Counted from the stretch's first letter, positions 51,221 to 60,768 are shown. The stretch: 64,000 nucleotides of DNA from Prodigiosinella aquatilis (GCA_030388725.1 CP128857.1:186001-250000); one strand, 5' to 3'. The notes: generated by a model not told the origin, from the letters alone. Translations and numbers: made by a program.

Positions 51221-52681
51221 ATGTCAGATAATTCCTTTGAAAAGCAGTCAGAAAATCACTTTGAACTTCTTTACAACATGCTGTTGGATGCAATTCCTTC
51301 TTCCGTGTTAATGGTGGATGAGAAACTGCATGTGGTTTCAGTCAATCAGAATTTTTTAATCAAAGGTCATCGCGGCAACCCGGATACCATTGGTCGCCCG
51401 TTATCGGACGTCTTTCCGAGCGTCATTTTGGAAAATACGGGTCTTGAAGCACATATCCGGGATGTATTCCGTAGCGGCTTACCTGTTAATGGTCAGAAAA
51501 TGACCTACCGTGCGCCAGGCGTACCGATTCGGATTTATTACTATTCTATTCTACCCATCCCCATCAACCAGATTATGCTGTTCATGGAGGATGTCACCGA
51601 GCAGGTTCGCCTGTCTGAAGAAGTCCATCGAGTAGAACGGCACCTCGCTTCAGTCGTAGAAAACGCCAGCGATATTGTTCTTTCGACCGATATCGAAGGA
51701 TGCATATTGACGTGGAATTCAGCGGCGGAAAAGCTGTCGGGTTTACCTACGCATGAAGTCTATGGGCGATACTTTTTTGAGTTCTGCGATACCAACCAAA
51801 AGGAAGCAGTGCGTCTGATTTTCATGCGTATGAAGAACAGCAATGAATCACATACGACTGAATTCCATTTATTAACGCCTAACAATGGTGGCAGCATATT
51901 GATTTCCTGGGTATTTTCACCCATGAAGGATGACTATGGACAAACGGTGGGCACCGTAGTTGTCGGTCGTGATTTGGCTGAACGTCGGAAATTGGAGCTG
52001 CAATTACGTCAATCACAGAAGTTGACCGCGTTGGGCGTCATGGCGGGCGGTATTGCTCATGAAATTCGTAATCCTCTTGCTGTTTGTTCTTCAGCGGCGC
52101 AATTTTTGCTGGAAGACGAGATTACGGTTGAATTTCATAAAGAGTGTTCAAGAAAAATACAGACTAACATTCAAAAAGCCTCGGCTATCATCGAGAATTT
52201 ACTCCGTTTTGCCCGTTCTTCCCTCGATACCGAAATGGTAGAGGTCAATCTGGTCACGGTGCTGAAAGAAACTATCGACCTGATCGCTAACCAGGCCAAA
52301 GTACAGAAAATTCAGATCCTGTTGCCGTTGCAAAAAGAAAATATATTGGTGTCAGGTGTGTCGGGATTACTGCAACAGGTGTTCATGAATATTTTTCTTA
52401 ATGCCATTAATGCGATGCCGGAAGGCGGTGTGTTAAGTATTGCGGCAGAGACCTTTGAAGACCGGGTTATTGTGCGTATTTCTGATACTGGCGTAGGCAT
52501 TCCCGCCGGGGAGTTGGATAAAATTTTCGATCCGTTCCACACGTCTTCACCCGTAGGCCAAGGTACTGGTTTGGGTTTGTCCATTTGTTACAGCATTATC
52601 CAACAGCACCTTGGTTCCATTCAGGCAGAGAGTTGTCTGGGTGAAGGTTCCACTATTATTGTTACCTTACCTATACTCTAA
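51221..52681 (+). CDS. gvrB: GvrB, PAS-domain sensor histidine kinase
   Basis: A 486-residue kinase without transmembrane segments, so cytoplasmic. Two PAS domains (about 15-125 and 135-260; SSVLMVDEKLHVVSVNQNF and ASDIVLSTDIEGCILTWNSAAEKL) precede the dimerisation helix with phosphorylated His280 in GIAHEIRNPLA, then the ATP-binding N box (NIFLNAINAM), G1 box (ISDTGVGIP) and G2 box (GQGTGLGLSI). No haem or flavin signature is obvious in the PAS domains. It resembles NtrB/AtoS-type kinases that pair with NtrC-type regulators, so GvrA is the likely partner. The signal is unknown; oxygen or redox is plausible for buoyancy. Confidence 0.95.
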   Translation: MSDNSFEKQSENHFELLYNMLLDAIPSSVLMVDEKLHVVSVNQNFLIKGHRGNPDTIGRPLSDVFPSVILENTGLEAHIRDVFRSGLPVNGQKMTYRAPGVPIRIYYYSILPIPINQIMLFMEDVTEQVRLSEEVHRVERHLASVVENASDIVLSTDIEGCILTWNSAAEKLSGLPTHEVYGRYFFEFCDTNQKEAVRLIFMRMKNSNESHTTEFHLLTPNNGGSILISWVFSPMKDDYGQTVGTVVVGRDLAERRKLELQLRQSQKLTALGVMAGGIAHEIRNPLAVCSSAAQFLLEDEITVEFHKECSRKIQTNIQKASAIIENLLRFARSSLDTEMVEVNLVTVLKETIDLIANQAKVQKIQILLPLQKENILVSGVSGLLQQVFMNIFLNAINAMPEGGVLSIAAETFEDRVIVRISDTGVGIPAGELDKIFDPFHTSSPVGQGTGLGLSICYSIIQQHLGSIQAESCLGEGSTIIVTLPIL

Positions 52682-52682
52682 A

Positions 52683-53066
52683 ATGATGAACGCACCCATT
52701 CTGATAGTTGATGATGAACCTGACATGTGTTGGGCTATTTCCCATATTATTCAATCACAAGGCATGAATGTCATTACCGCTTACAGTGGGGAAGATGCTT
52801 GCACTAAGCTGATGGCTGGCAATTTTTCCTTTGTATTTTTAGATGCCAAGTTACCGGATATGGACGGTCTGGAAGTGGCGCGCCGAGCCAGTACCTTGCT
52901 AGAGCGAAGGCCGCGCGTAGTGCTGGTTTCCGGTTATCACTATTACGATGATCCGGTTATTCGCCATGCCATCGTTGAAGGCATTATCTGCGGTTTTCTG
53001 GCGAAGCCTTTTACCAATAAAGAGCTGCTGAAAACATTGCAGACACTATCACAATCGAGCGAGTAG
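52683..53066 (+). CDS. gvrC: GvrC, stand-alone receiver domain protein
   Basis: A 127-residue single-domain response regulator: acidic pair in LIVDDEPDM, phosphorylated Asp54 in FVFLDAKLPDMDG, the Ser in VLVSGYHYY and Lys in FLAKPFTNKE. No output domain follows. It may act as a phosphate sink or relay between GvrB and GvrA, or as a regulator by protein contact. It starts right after the gvrB stop (TAAAATG spacing; two tandem ATGs at 52683 and 52686) and must be translated by coupling, since no separate ribosome site is visible. Confidence 0.93.
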   Translation: MMNAPILIVDDEPDMCWAISHIIQSQGMNVITAYSGEDACTKLMAGNFSFVFLDAKLPDMDGLEVARRASTLLERRPRVVLVSGYHYYDDPVIRHAIVEGIICGFLAKPFTNKELLKTLQTLSQSSE

Positions 53067-53124
53067 TTGCGTCGCTAGCTTAATGAACTCTCTGTTTCTT
53101 CGGGGAGGGAATTACTGACACGCT

Positions 53125-53170
53125 GCACCTTAAAACGGGCATTATGACGATAGTGCTCGTTTTAAGGTGC
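53125..53170 (+). terminator. Long hairpin at the end of the gas vesicle cluster
   Basis: GCACCTTAAAACGGGCA and TGCTCGTTTTAAGGTGC form a 17-bp stem with a single G-T mismatch and a 12-base loop, about 60 bases after gvrC. It probably ends transcription but lacks a trailing T run. Confidence 0.6.
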
Positions 53171-53195
53171 AAATGGTGTTTTATCGTTAGCGTCG

Positions 53196-53366
53196 TTATT
53201 GAGTCACCTGCACAGCAGGTCGTGCATTTTTGAGGAAATATCCCCCCAACGCACGTTCTAATTGTGCCGCCAATTGCAATAACACGCCGTCATTGGCCTG
53301 ACGGGTCTGGAAATGCATTCCGAGTGGTACACCTGACTGTTGCCAGGCCAGCAGGCGCGGTTTTTC
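53196..53366 (-). pseudogene. C-terminal fragment of an amidase-family gene
   Basis: The minus strand ending at TAA (53196) reads EKPRLLAWQQSGVPLGMHFQ, then NDGVLLQLAAQLERALGGYF, resembling the last 50 residues of amidase-signature enzymes (GLPxGxQ..., LLRLAAQLE). Nothing upstream continues the protein: the sequence changes abruptly to a plus-strand fragment of another gene. Only about 55 codons remain, so it cannot be active. Confidence 0.65.
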
Positions 53367-53367
53367 A

Positions 53368-53579
53368 ATGTCAGTGTGATGACTGTGACCAATGCATACA
53401 GTCGGTTGGTGGCGGAAGGGTTTCTTACGGCGCAGGCGGGGCGGGGATACTTTGTCAGTGCGTCGCTACCACGCGGAGTGGGCGAGGCTGAACCGGGCAG
53501 TGGCGTCAAGGTGGATCGACTCTGGCTGATCCAGCGTGCATATGAAGAAGATAGGTTGTTGGTAACGCGTGATTTATGA
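53368..53579 (+). pseudogene. Fragment of a GntR/MocR-type regulator gene
   Basis: The plus strand encodes VSVMTVTNAYSRLVAEGFLTAQAGRGYFVSA, the second half of a GntR winged helix-turn-helix as found in MocR-type regulators, followed by about 40 residues to a stop at 53579. The first helices and any aminotransferase-like domain are missing, and the 5' side abuts the amidase fragment. It is a remnant left by a rearrangement. Confidence 0.65.
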
Positions 53580-53783
53580 GTTTCGCAACCCTTTGGGCCA
53601 TAGAGAATCTCCAGTGTTTGGAGTACGAGAAAATTCTACTGATGAACACGCTGTTTTTTCGGTGGGGATTACCATGCGTTTTCCGTCACTCCCAAATGAG
53701 AGTGACTTACCAAAGATAGTCTTCCCCGACTTTTACTGCTCATGACGGTACGGTAAATGACACCGGCACTGTTTCCACGCTTA

Positions 53784-56369
53784 TTAAGCGGTGACAATAT
53801 TGACCAGTTTGCCTTTGACTACGATGATATTGCGTATCGCTTTATCTGCCAGATAGCGTTTGACGTTCTGCTCATTTAACGCTTCGTGCTTAACTTTCCC
53901 TTCATCAAGAGTGATGGGGAGTTCTACTTGCGCTCGTCGTTTACCGTTAACCTGGATAACAATACTCATTGAATCGCGGGCCAGCGCGCGCTCATCAATG
54001 GTCGGCCATGTTTCATCCACAACGGGCAAGGTATGTCCCAGTTTTAACCATAAGGCGTGTGTAACATGAGGAATAATAGGGGAAAGTAATAGAATGCTCG
54101 TTTCGATGGCATTACGGCTGACCGCCAGGCCTTGCTCCGAGTGATCATTAAAACGCAGGGTAGCATTGACCAGCTCCATCACCGCAGCGATAGCGGTATT
54201 GAAGGTCAACCGTCGCTCGATGTCGTCCGTGGTTTTTCTGATGGTTTCATGTGTTTTCCGGTATAACTCGCGTTGCGCGTTGGTCAGCTTATCAAGAATA
54301 ATATCAGGTAATGCGATCCCCTGGTTGGATCCCAGATGTTCGGTGGTCATTTTCCAGACGCGTTTGATAAAACGGAACGCGCCTTCTACTCCGGAGTCTG
54401 ACCATTCAAGGGATTGTTCAGGGGGCGCAGCGAACATCATGAATAGCCGGACGGTATCGGCACCGTAGCGGTCAATCAGATACTGGGCATCGACACCATT
54501 GTTTTTCGATTTGGACATTTTCTCAATGCCGCCGGTTTTCACAGGTAGTCCATCGGCGGTCAGGATAGTTTCAACGCTGCCGTCCTGACGTTTTTTCCTT
54601 TCCACGTCGACCGGGTTGAACCAGTCTTTACCGCCTTCTGTATTGTCCCGGTAATACGTTTCCGCTAACACCATTCCTTGGGTTAACAATCGTTTGAACG
54701 GTTCGTCGCATGTGACCATGCCGAAATCGCGCAGTAATTTGTGGAAAAAACGTGCATAGAGTAGGTGGAGTACCGCGTGCTCAATACCGCCAATGTATAG
54801 ATCGACGGGTAGCCAGTAATTTACCCGATTATCGAGCATGGCCTCTTGATTATCAGCACAGCAAAAGCGTGCGTAATACCAAGAAGATTCCATAAAGGTG
54901 TCAAACGTATCAGTGTCACGAATCCAACCGTCGTCCAACGAGTAAAAACTGCTCATTTTCTTCAACGGTGAACCGCTGGCATCGATGCGAACATCGGTCG
55001 GCAAGATGACAGGTAATTCTTTATCGGATAATGCCCGCGTTTCACCTCCAGGCCCGTACTTCATCGGTATCGGCGTACCCCAATAACGTTGGCGAGCGAT
55101 GCCCCAATCACGCAGGCGATAATTGATTGTGACACGTCCGGTCCCTGCGGTTTCCAGACGTTTGGCGATAGCATCAAACGCTTCGATAAACGATAATCCG
55201 TCAAATTCGCCGGAGTTAATCAGGCGGCCATTCTGGGTATAGGCGCTTTCAGATACGTCAGGTTGGTTACCGTCTGAATCGGCAATCACTGGTTTTATTG
55301 GTAGTTGGTATTGCTGAGCAAACTCCCAGTCTCTGCTGTCGTGGGCCGGTACGCACATAACTGCACCAGTACCGTATTCCATTAAAACAAAGTTCGCGAT
55401 GTAGATCGGTAAGGTTTCTCCGCTAAGTGGGTGAGTGGCCAGATAATTTGTCGGCATGCCTCGTTTTTCCATGGTCGCGATATCAGCTTCCGACGTGCCG
55501 CCCAAATGGCATTCTTCACAGAATGCAGCGATATTCGGGTCTGCCTCTGCGGCGATTTTTGCCAGTGGATGTGCAGCGGCAATCGCCAGACAAGTCACCC
55601 CCATTAATGTGTCCGGTCGTGTGGTGAAGACCTTCAGATGAGGGTAGTTCTCATGGCTGCCAGCAACATCAAACGTCAGTTCCAGTCCGCGTGATTTGCC
55701 GATCCAGTTGCGCTGCATTGTCTTAACCTGTTCTGGCCAATCCAGGTTATCCAGGTCTGCCAGTAATTCTTCAGCATAATCAGTGATACGCAAAAACCAT
55801 TGTGCGATTTCCTTTCTTTCCACTTTGGCACCTGACCGCCATCCGCACCCGTCGATCACCTGTTCGTTAGCCAACACGGTCCGATCTACCGGATCCCAGT
55901 TAACCAAGGCTTTTTTCTTGTAAACGAGACCCTTCTCGTATAGGTGGGTAAAGAACCATTGCTCCCAACGGTAATAGTCTTGGTCGCTGGTCGCGAATTC
56001 CCGCCCCCAGTCATAAGCAAACCCTAACGCTTGAAACTGGGCTCTCATTACTTTGATGTTGTCATAGGTCCATATTGCTGGAGGGATATTGTGTTTTATA
56101 GCGGCATTTTCCGCCGGCATGCCAAATGAATCCCATCCCATAGGCTGTAAGACATTCTTGCCTTTCATTCGCTGGAATCGCGCTACGACATCACCCAGGG
56201 CATAATTTCTCACATGTCCGACATGCAGTTTTCCACTGGGATAAGGAAACATGCTAAGACAATAGTATTTTTCTTTTTTAGGATCTTCCTTGCAATGGAA
56301 GCTTTTTTTATTTTTCCAATATATTTGTGCTTCATTTTCGATATTCTGAAAATTATATTCCGTATCCAT
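53784..56369 (-). CDS. leuS: Divergent leucyl-tRNA synthetase
   Basis: An 861-residue class I synthetase that charges tRNA-Leu. The HIGH-type motif is HVGH at 49-52 and KMSKS is near residue 617. The editing domain keeps TTRPDT and the Asp in PAHDSRDWEFA, so proofreading looks intact. It seems roughly 60 percent identical to E. coli LeuS by eye, too low for a housekeeping copy in this group. It lacks Cys residues of the zinc region (NWDPVDRTVL... GCGWRSGAKV where E. coli has CP, CCWRC). It lies far from the usual lptE-holA location, downstream of a biosynthetic cluster. A second, inhibitor-resistant copy is likely; whether it is the only leuS cannot be seen here. Confidence 0.95.
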   Translation of the reverse strand: MDTEYNFQNIENEAQIYWKNKKSFHCKEDPKKEKYYCLSMFPYPSGKLHVGHVRNYALGDVVARFQRMKGKNVLQPMGWDSFGMPAENAAIKHNIPPAIWTYDNIKVMRAQFQALGFAYDWGREFATSDQDYYRWEQWFFTHLYEKGLVYKKKALVNWDPVDRTVLANEQVIDGCGWRSGAKVERKEIAQWFLRITDYAEELLADLDNLDWPEQVKTMQRNWIGKSRGLELTFDVAGSHENYPHLKVFTTRPDTLMGVTCLAIAAAHPLAKIAAEADPNIAAFCEECHLGGTSEADIATMEKRGMPTNYLATHPLSGETLPIYIANFVLMEYGTGAVMCVPAHDSRDWEFAQQYQLPIKPVIADSDGNQPDVSESAYTQNGRLINSGEFDGLSFIEAFDAIAKRLETAGTGRVTINYRLRDWGIARQRYWGTPIPMKYGPGGETRALSDKELPVILPTDVRIDASGSPLKKMSSFYSLDDGWIRDTDTFDTFMESSWYYARFCCADNQEAMLDNRVNYWLPVDLYIGGIEHAVLHLLYARFFHKLLRDFGMVTCDEPFKRLLTQGMVLAETYYRDNTEGGKDWFNPVDVERKKRQDGSVETILTADGLPVKTGGIEKMSKSKNNGVDAQYLIDRYGADTVRLFMMFAAPPEQSLEWSDSGVEGAFRFIKRVWKMTTEHLGSNQGIALPDIILDKLTNAQRELYRKTHETIRKTTDDIERRLTFNTAIAAVMELVNATLRFNDHSEQGLAVSRNAIETSILLLSPIIPHVTHALWLKLGHTLPVVDETWPTIDERALARDSMSIVIQVNGKRRAQVELPITLDEGKVKHEALNEQNVKRYLADKAIRNIIVVKGKLVNIVTA

Positions 56370-56740
56370 TTTTTATTTTCACATCGATTATTGAGAGATA
56401 AACAATTGTCTAACAAAGACTCCGAATATTCTTTAACATAGGAATGGAGTAACGTTAGCGTGTAACGGATTAGTATCCTGACTAATGAGTGTGGGAATAA
56501 TTCCTCTATCCTTTAAAATCATAATGAGAGTAGTAGCATAGCGCAACCTTACGGATAAATAGCTAATCACGATATCTGTCAGCACATCATATTGGCGATC
56601 AAGAAGAAATGAAACATGAATGCTAAAATGAAAACCACATGGGGTAAATTTTATACACAATAATTAAATGCGGATCAATATTAAATGAATTAACAGATTA
56701 ACTATTAGGGTTAAATGTATTAAGTGATTAATTGTTTTTA

Positions 56741-56937
56741 TTATATCTAATAAACCATAAGATACAAGAAGGCGGCAACCACATGAATCCAGACGAGCTT
56801 AACCGAGTAAGGGATTCGGAGGGTATGACAACTCCACCTGAAGCCTATTTTCACGCAGCTTGCTGAGGCCTCGAAGAGACCAGGCCCAGATAACGACGCC
56901 CAACAGACCTGTAACTTTAAATATGACGGGATATATG
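56741..56937 (-). repeat. ERIC element, long form, reversed
   Basis: Begins TATATCTAATAAA... GAAGGCGGCAACC and ends GTAACTTTAAATATGACGGGATAT, the complement of ERIC ends, with the inner insert marked by GGCCTCGAAGAGACCAGGCC. It fills a third of the 720-base gap between the synthetase and the glutamate-cysteine ligase-like gene. The rest is AT-rich and I see no gene in it. Confidence 0.85.
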
Positions 56938-57089
56938 CAAGGAAATTTCTTGCAACGGTAATAACCGGAGCCTGACTGCTGTACAGCAACCGACCATTCC
57001 CGCTGTTGTACAATAGGCACCGGTTAATCAGGAAAAAATATCTATTTTGCGAGATTATTCATGGTATTTGCGGTACTACTAGCTAGTAG

Positions 57090-58331
57090 CTATGCTATTT
57101 TACACGACTCATCGGCGATAGCGGAATCATAGCATATGATCTTCTTGCCTATTGATTTGACATATTCTCTTTCATCCTCACATCCGATATTTTCCAGCCC
57201 TCTGATCGCCAGGTTTGCTATTTCCTGCACCATTTTTCTTACTGGTTTGCCTGAATGATCTATGGCGAATAACCCATTTTTGGCGATGGCGCTATAATTG
57301 TGCGCTACATCTTTTTTAGTCATTTTTCTGACCAGGTGGAGACTTTCGTCAAGGATGTCATCGCAATACATTAATCCTTTAATCACACTGAGGAATATCA
57401 TGGCTCTATCGGGGGGACATGAATCGCATGACCTTAATTCGATGACGTTCTTTAACCTGGCGTCTGGGTACAATGTGCTTAGATGCGCAATCCAGTCACC
57501 GAGGTGAGCATCATTTTCATCCCTCGCAAGATAATCCTGAAAAGTAATGGTATTCATCCCGTTAACTTCATCATCACGAATGATGTAGAAAAGCTCTTTT
57601 TGAAAAGCCCACTCGGTATACAATTCGTAAGCACTGCTAAAAAAATCACTGGACCAGATAAAATCAGGTGTACCTGAGCGGTCTTTATCAAATGCCCGTA
57701 AGCATTTTGTCCGATAACTGACGAAACCAGAATACTGGCCTTTGTAGAGAAAGGAGTTGCCAAAGAATCCGATCAAGTAAGGTTGAATCAGGCTCGCCAG
57801 CTTCATCCGTTTGCCTGCATCCGTTCTGTTGCTGTAGTCAAGGGAGCATTGCATGGACGCGGTCAGCTTCTGATTATCGCAACCGTTTAATAATCTGGTG
57901 ATATTTTGGTAACGAGGACAAGGTATTACGCTTACCTCATCGGTCGAACAAAATGGGTGATATCCTACGCTATGCAGCGATATCTGTTCGCCGCAGACTG
58001 CTCGCATGTCGGAGAGAGAAGTGTTAAGGCGGTGAGAAATCTCCGCCACTTTACTTTCCGGGTCGCAGGCGAATTCAACCTGGCCGCCTGGTTCGAGGGT
58101 AATTTTTATTTTCCCTTTGATCACGCCAGCTAAAAATTTATTGATAATGATGGATGAATAGCCGTAGTCCTGTAATGCAATCAATAGCGTATGTAACCCT
58201 TTTTCACCATAGTATGTGACAGGTTTACCCGGCTCGTTGATATTAATAGGAATGGTTTCATATTCAAATCCCAGCATTCTGTCAGTTTTGGCGTTACTGA
58301 CAAAAAAATTCACACAGTCGTCAAAGTTCAT
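57090..58331 (-). CDS. GCS2-type glutamate-cysteine ligase-like enzyme
   Basis: A 413-residue protein of the GCS2 family (plant and EgtA-like gamma-glutamylcysteine synthetases, not the E. coli GshA type). The signature is IKGKIKITLEPGGQVEFACDP, with NVIELRSCDSCPPDRAMIFL matching the substrate loop (IExRxxDxxP). Such enzymes form a gamma-glutamyl amide bond on an amine, usually of cysteine, with ATP. The start at 58331 follows GAGG and lies 11 bases after the desulfurase-like gene. As part of the cluster it probably gamma-glutamylates an intermediate; the hydrolase at 60755 could remove the group later. Confidence 0.85.
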   Translation of the reverse strand: MNFDDCVNFFVSNAKTDRMLGFEYETIPININEPGKPVTYYGEKGLHTLLIALQDYGYSSIIINKFLAGVIKGKIKITLEPGGQVEFACDPESKVAEISHRLNTSLSDMRAVCGEQISLHSVGYHPFCSTDEVSVIPCPRYQNITRLLNGCDNQKLTASMQCSLDYSNRTDAGKRMKLASLIQPYLIGFFGNSFLYKGQYSGFVSYRTKCLRAFDKDRSGTPDFIWSSDFFSSAYELYTEWAFQKELFYIIRDDEVNGMNTITFQDYLARDENDAHLGDWIAHLSTLYPDARLKNVIELRSCDSCPPDRAMIFLSVIKGLMYCDDILDESLHLVRKMTKKDVAHNYSAIAKNGLFAIDHSGKPVRKMVQEIANLAIRGLENIGCEDEREYVKSIGKKIICYDSAIADESCKIA

Positions 58332-58342
58332 GCTCGGCCTCA

Positions 58343-59539
58343 CTAGTTTACCAGACAAGAGATAGCGTTTAATGATGAAGTCAGGGCGTCAATATCGTCT
58401 CTATTGTTATAAAAATGGAGCGATACTCTCATGCCTCCCTGAAGATGACTTCGCTTGTAAATGAGCTGATTGCACTGATATCCGGTACTGACGCAAATTT
58501 TTCTTTGCGCGGACAGGATCTTGGCAACAAAGTTAAGATCAATATTGCTATTGAAATTTAGCGTTAACAGCGGGATCCTTTCCGGGGATAATTGAAATGG
58601 TAACCTGACACCGGGAACACTCCTGACAGATTCAATAAGATAAGCATTAATTTTCTGCTCGTATTGGGTAATATTTTTGATACCGATGCTCTCAATATAA
58701 TCTATCGCCGCCCCCATCCCCAATACGCCTTCTATATTTGGTGTGCCCGCTTCAAATTTTTTGTGTCCAGAATAATATTCAATATCATGAGATAAGCTAA
58801 TGCTATTCACCATTCCACCGCCGACTTTATAGGTGGATAGATCTTTATTGTTAAGGTGACTATTTATATATAGCAGGCCCACTCCAGAAGGCCCCAACAT
58901 TTTATGGCCGGAGAAGGCAAAAAAATCACATCCAATTGCTTTTACATCAATATCGACATGTCCTACGGCTTGTGCGCCATCAATCAGACATAGCGCTCCA
59001 TATTTTTTAGCCAGCGCGGTAATAGCCTTAGCCGGTTGAATATTTCCTGTTACATTCGAGGCCATGCAACATGACACCAATTTTATCCTGTTCTCTCTTA
59101 ACATCTCCTCGAGAATATCCAGATTTATTTGTCCATGGATATCAGTTGGCACAATTTTAATTTTGCTGTATTTCATCCAGGGAAGAGTATTGGAGTGATG
59201 CTCTAATTCGCTAATAATGATAAAATCATCGTGGCTGAGATTCAAAGACGAGGCCACTGTGTTAATCGATTCCGTACAATTCATCGTAAATACGATTTCG
59301 TCGCTATCACATCCAATAAAAGATGCTACCTTATTTCGTACCTCTTCAAATTTCTCAGTGGCTATCTGCCCTATAAAATGGTTGGAGCGTCCGACATTGG
59401 CGCTGAAATTTTGATAAAACTCGGAAATCTTTTCTATGACGGGATAGGGCTTAAGTGAAGTTGCGGCACTATCCAGATAAATGATTCCTTTGGTTAGTAC
59501 AGGGAAGTCTTTACGTAGGGTTGAAAAATCAATGTCCAT
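58343..59539 (-). CDS. Cysteine desulfurase-like PLP enzyme (SufS/CsdA group)
   Basis: A 398-residue fold-type I aminotransferase class V protein. The PLP Lys is K213 in FSGHKMLGPSGVG; IDGAQAVGH holds the Asp that contacts the PLP ring; ELEHHSN supplies His. A Cys at 356 (STGYQCNQL) sits at the position of the SufS active-site Cys (GHHCA), so sulfur transfer from cysteine is plausible. It differs from SufS in the loop around that Cys. No suf, isc or csd partners are nearby; the neighbours are an adenylating enzyme and ligases. That suggests a dedicated sulfur source for a metabolite. Confidence 0.88.
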   Translation of the reverse strand: MDIDFSTLRKDFPVLTKGIIYLDSAATSLKPYPVIEKISEFYQNFSANVGRSNHFIGQIATEKFEEVRNKVASFIGCDSDEIVFTMNCTESINTVASSLNLSHDDFIIISELEHHSNTLPWMKYSKIKIVPTDIHGQINLDILEEMLRENRIKLVSCCMASNVTGNIQPAKAITALAKKYGALCLIDGAQAVGHVDIDVKAIGCDFFAFSGHKMLGPSGVGLLYINSHLNNKDLSTYKVGGGMVNSISLSHDIEYYSGHKKFEAGTPNIEGVLGMGAAIDYIESIGIKNITQYEQKINAYLIESVRSVPGVRLPFQLSPERIPLLTLNFNSNIDLNFVAKILSAQRKICVSTGYQCNQLIYKRSHLQGGMRVSLHFYNNRDDIDALTSSLNAISCLVN

Positions 59540-59550
59540 ATTCTAGTCCC

Positions 59551-60768
59551 TTAATGTGATATTAACGAGAACTTGCCGGAGATGGAGGGTGAAATACTAG
59601 GTACTTGCATAAAAATCACATTACTGAACATGGCATCAAGTTCTGACAAGGCTTCTTGAAGAGACACGTCCAGTATTGCCTTTTCGGTATTGCCGCTTAT
59701 GACCCCTTCAATAATAAAGGTATTGGATAAGGTGATTTTTATCCTATACATGAGAAGATTTGGCATGGCATGGAATATTGCATCGTCAATCATAGCAATA
59801 GATATCGGCCTTTTTTCTGTACCATAAAAAAGATCTTTCTTCCGACCATGAAAAATAATATTGCCGAGGTTATCGGTATTTACACGCCCATTAGCGGACA
59901 GTTTTTCCTGAGCGACCTCAATCAAATCGCAGGTAGAGTATCGCATAAATGGCATATATTTGTTTTTCCACGAGGTGACAACTATTTCTCGTATATGATC
60001 ATTTGTAGGTAAGAATTCTATTATTTCATGATGTGTAGCTCGAACCATTTCATGGTTTTCATTTTCTATAAATAAAAATCCGAGTTCAGTCGAACCGAAG
60101 GCGGTAAACAAGTCACATGCATAATGTTCACTAATGAATTTTTTGCATCCGCGAGATAGATACTCGTAGGAGAAGACTATCGCTAAGGGTTGAAAGAGAT
60201 CTTCATTCGGAAAATTCGTTTCCCATTTTCGTAAGAATATCAGTAGATAAAATGGATCGACTTGTAATACACCAGGGTTGTAATCCAATAATTCATGGTG
60301 AATTCTTCTAATGTCTTTTTTAGTCCAGGTGTTAGGATCTACTGTCGAATTTAAACTTAAGAAGTTGCCATTGATTCTTTCCTGATAGGAAGGATTGGAA
60401 ATATAGCAGACACCAGAGGAACATACCGCGGTTGTCAAAAAGGCTATTCTTGGGTTTTTCTCTGTAATACCGGCCAGTTTTCTGTTTTTATTATAAGCTC
60501 TTTGATATTCCGCCACCCACCAATTTTTATTGCGGATGATATTAATCTGTAAACCACTGGTTCCGGAAGTAGTCGCATATTCTATCTGCCCATCACTGAT
60601 CGCCTTTTCCATATTTTTATTCATGAAGCCCAAAGGAAAATTACGCGCAATCATTTCTTTCGAGAATAACGGAAGGCTATTCATGTCGGTATGAAAATTA
60701 TTTCTACTCTCAATGACTTTATTATATAGTGGGATATCACGGAACAGGCTGATTTCACTTTCTTTCAT
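59551..60768 (-). CDS. PaaK-like AMP-forming adenylating enzyme
   Basis: A 405-residue member of the phenylacetate-CoA ligase / CapK-like part of the adenylate-forming family. Motifs: P-loop YATTSGTSG, the Gly/Glu motif FTAFGSTELGF and RYSTCDLIEV with the ribose-binding Asp, then HGRKKDLFYG. Such enzymes activate a carboxylate as an acyl-adenylate. The start at 60768 follows AAGGA and overlaps the preceding gene by 14 bases. It is shorter than classic acyl-CoA synthetases but normal for PaaK. The acid it activates is unknown. Beside a desulfurase-like enzyme, a thiocarboxylate or thioamide product is one possibility. Confidence 0.85.
   Translation of the reverse strand: MKESEISLFRDIPLYNKVIESRNNFHTDMNSLPLFSKEMIARNFPLGFMNKNMEKAISDGQIEYATTSGTSGLQINIIRNKNWWVAEYQRAYNKNRKLAGITEKNPRIAFLTTAVCSSGVCYISNPSYQERINGNFLSLNSTVDPNTWTKKDIRRIHHELLDYNPGVLQVDPFYLLIFLRKWETNFPNEDLFQPLAIVFSYEYLSRGCKKFISEHYACDLFTAFGSTELGFLFIENENHEMVRATHHEIIEFLPTNDHIREIVVTSWKNKYMPFMRYSTCDLIEVAQEKLSANGRVNTDNLGNIIFHGRKKDLFYGTEKRPISIAMIDDAIFHAMPNLLMYRIKITLSNTFIIEGVISGNTEKAILDVSLQEALSELDAMFSNVIFMQVPSISPSISGKFSLISH

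Noticed and set aside
56433..56660. Possible leader peptide gene before leuS
   Set aside because: No ribosome site, no run of leucine codons and no attenuator hairpin before leuS.
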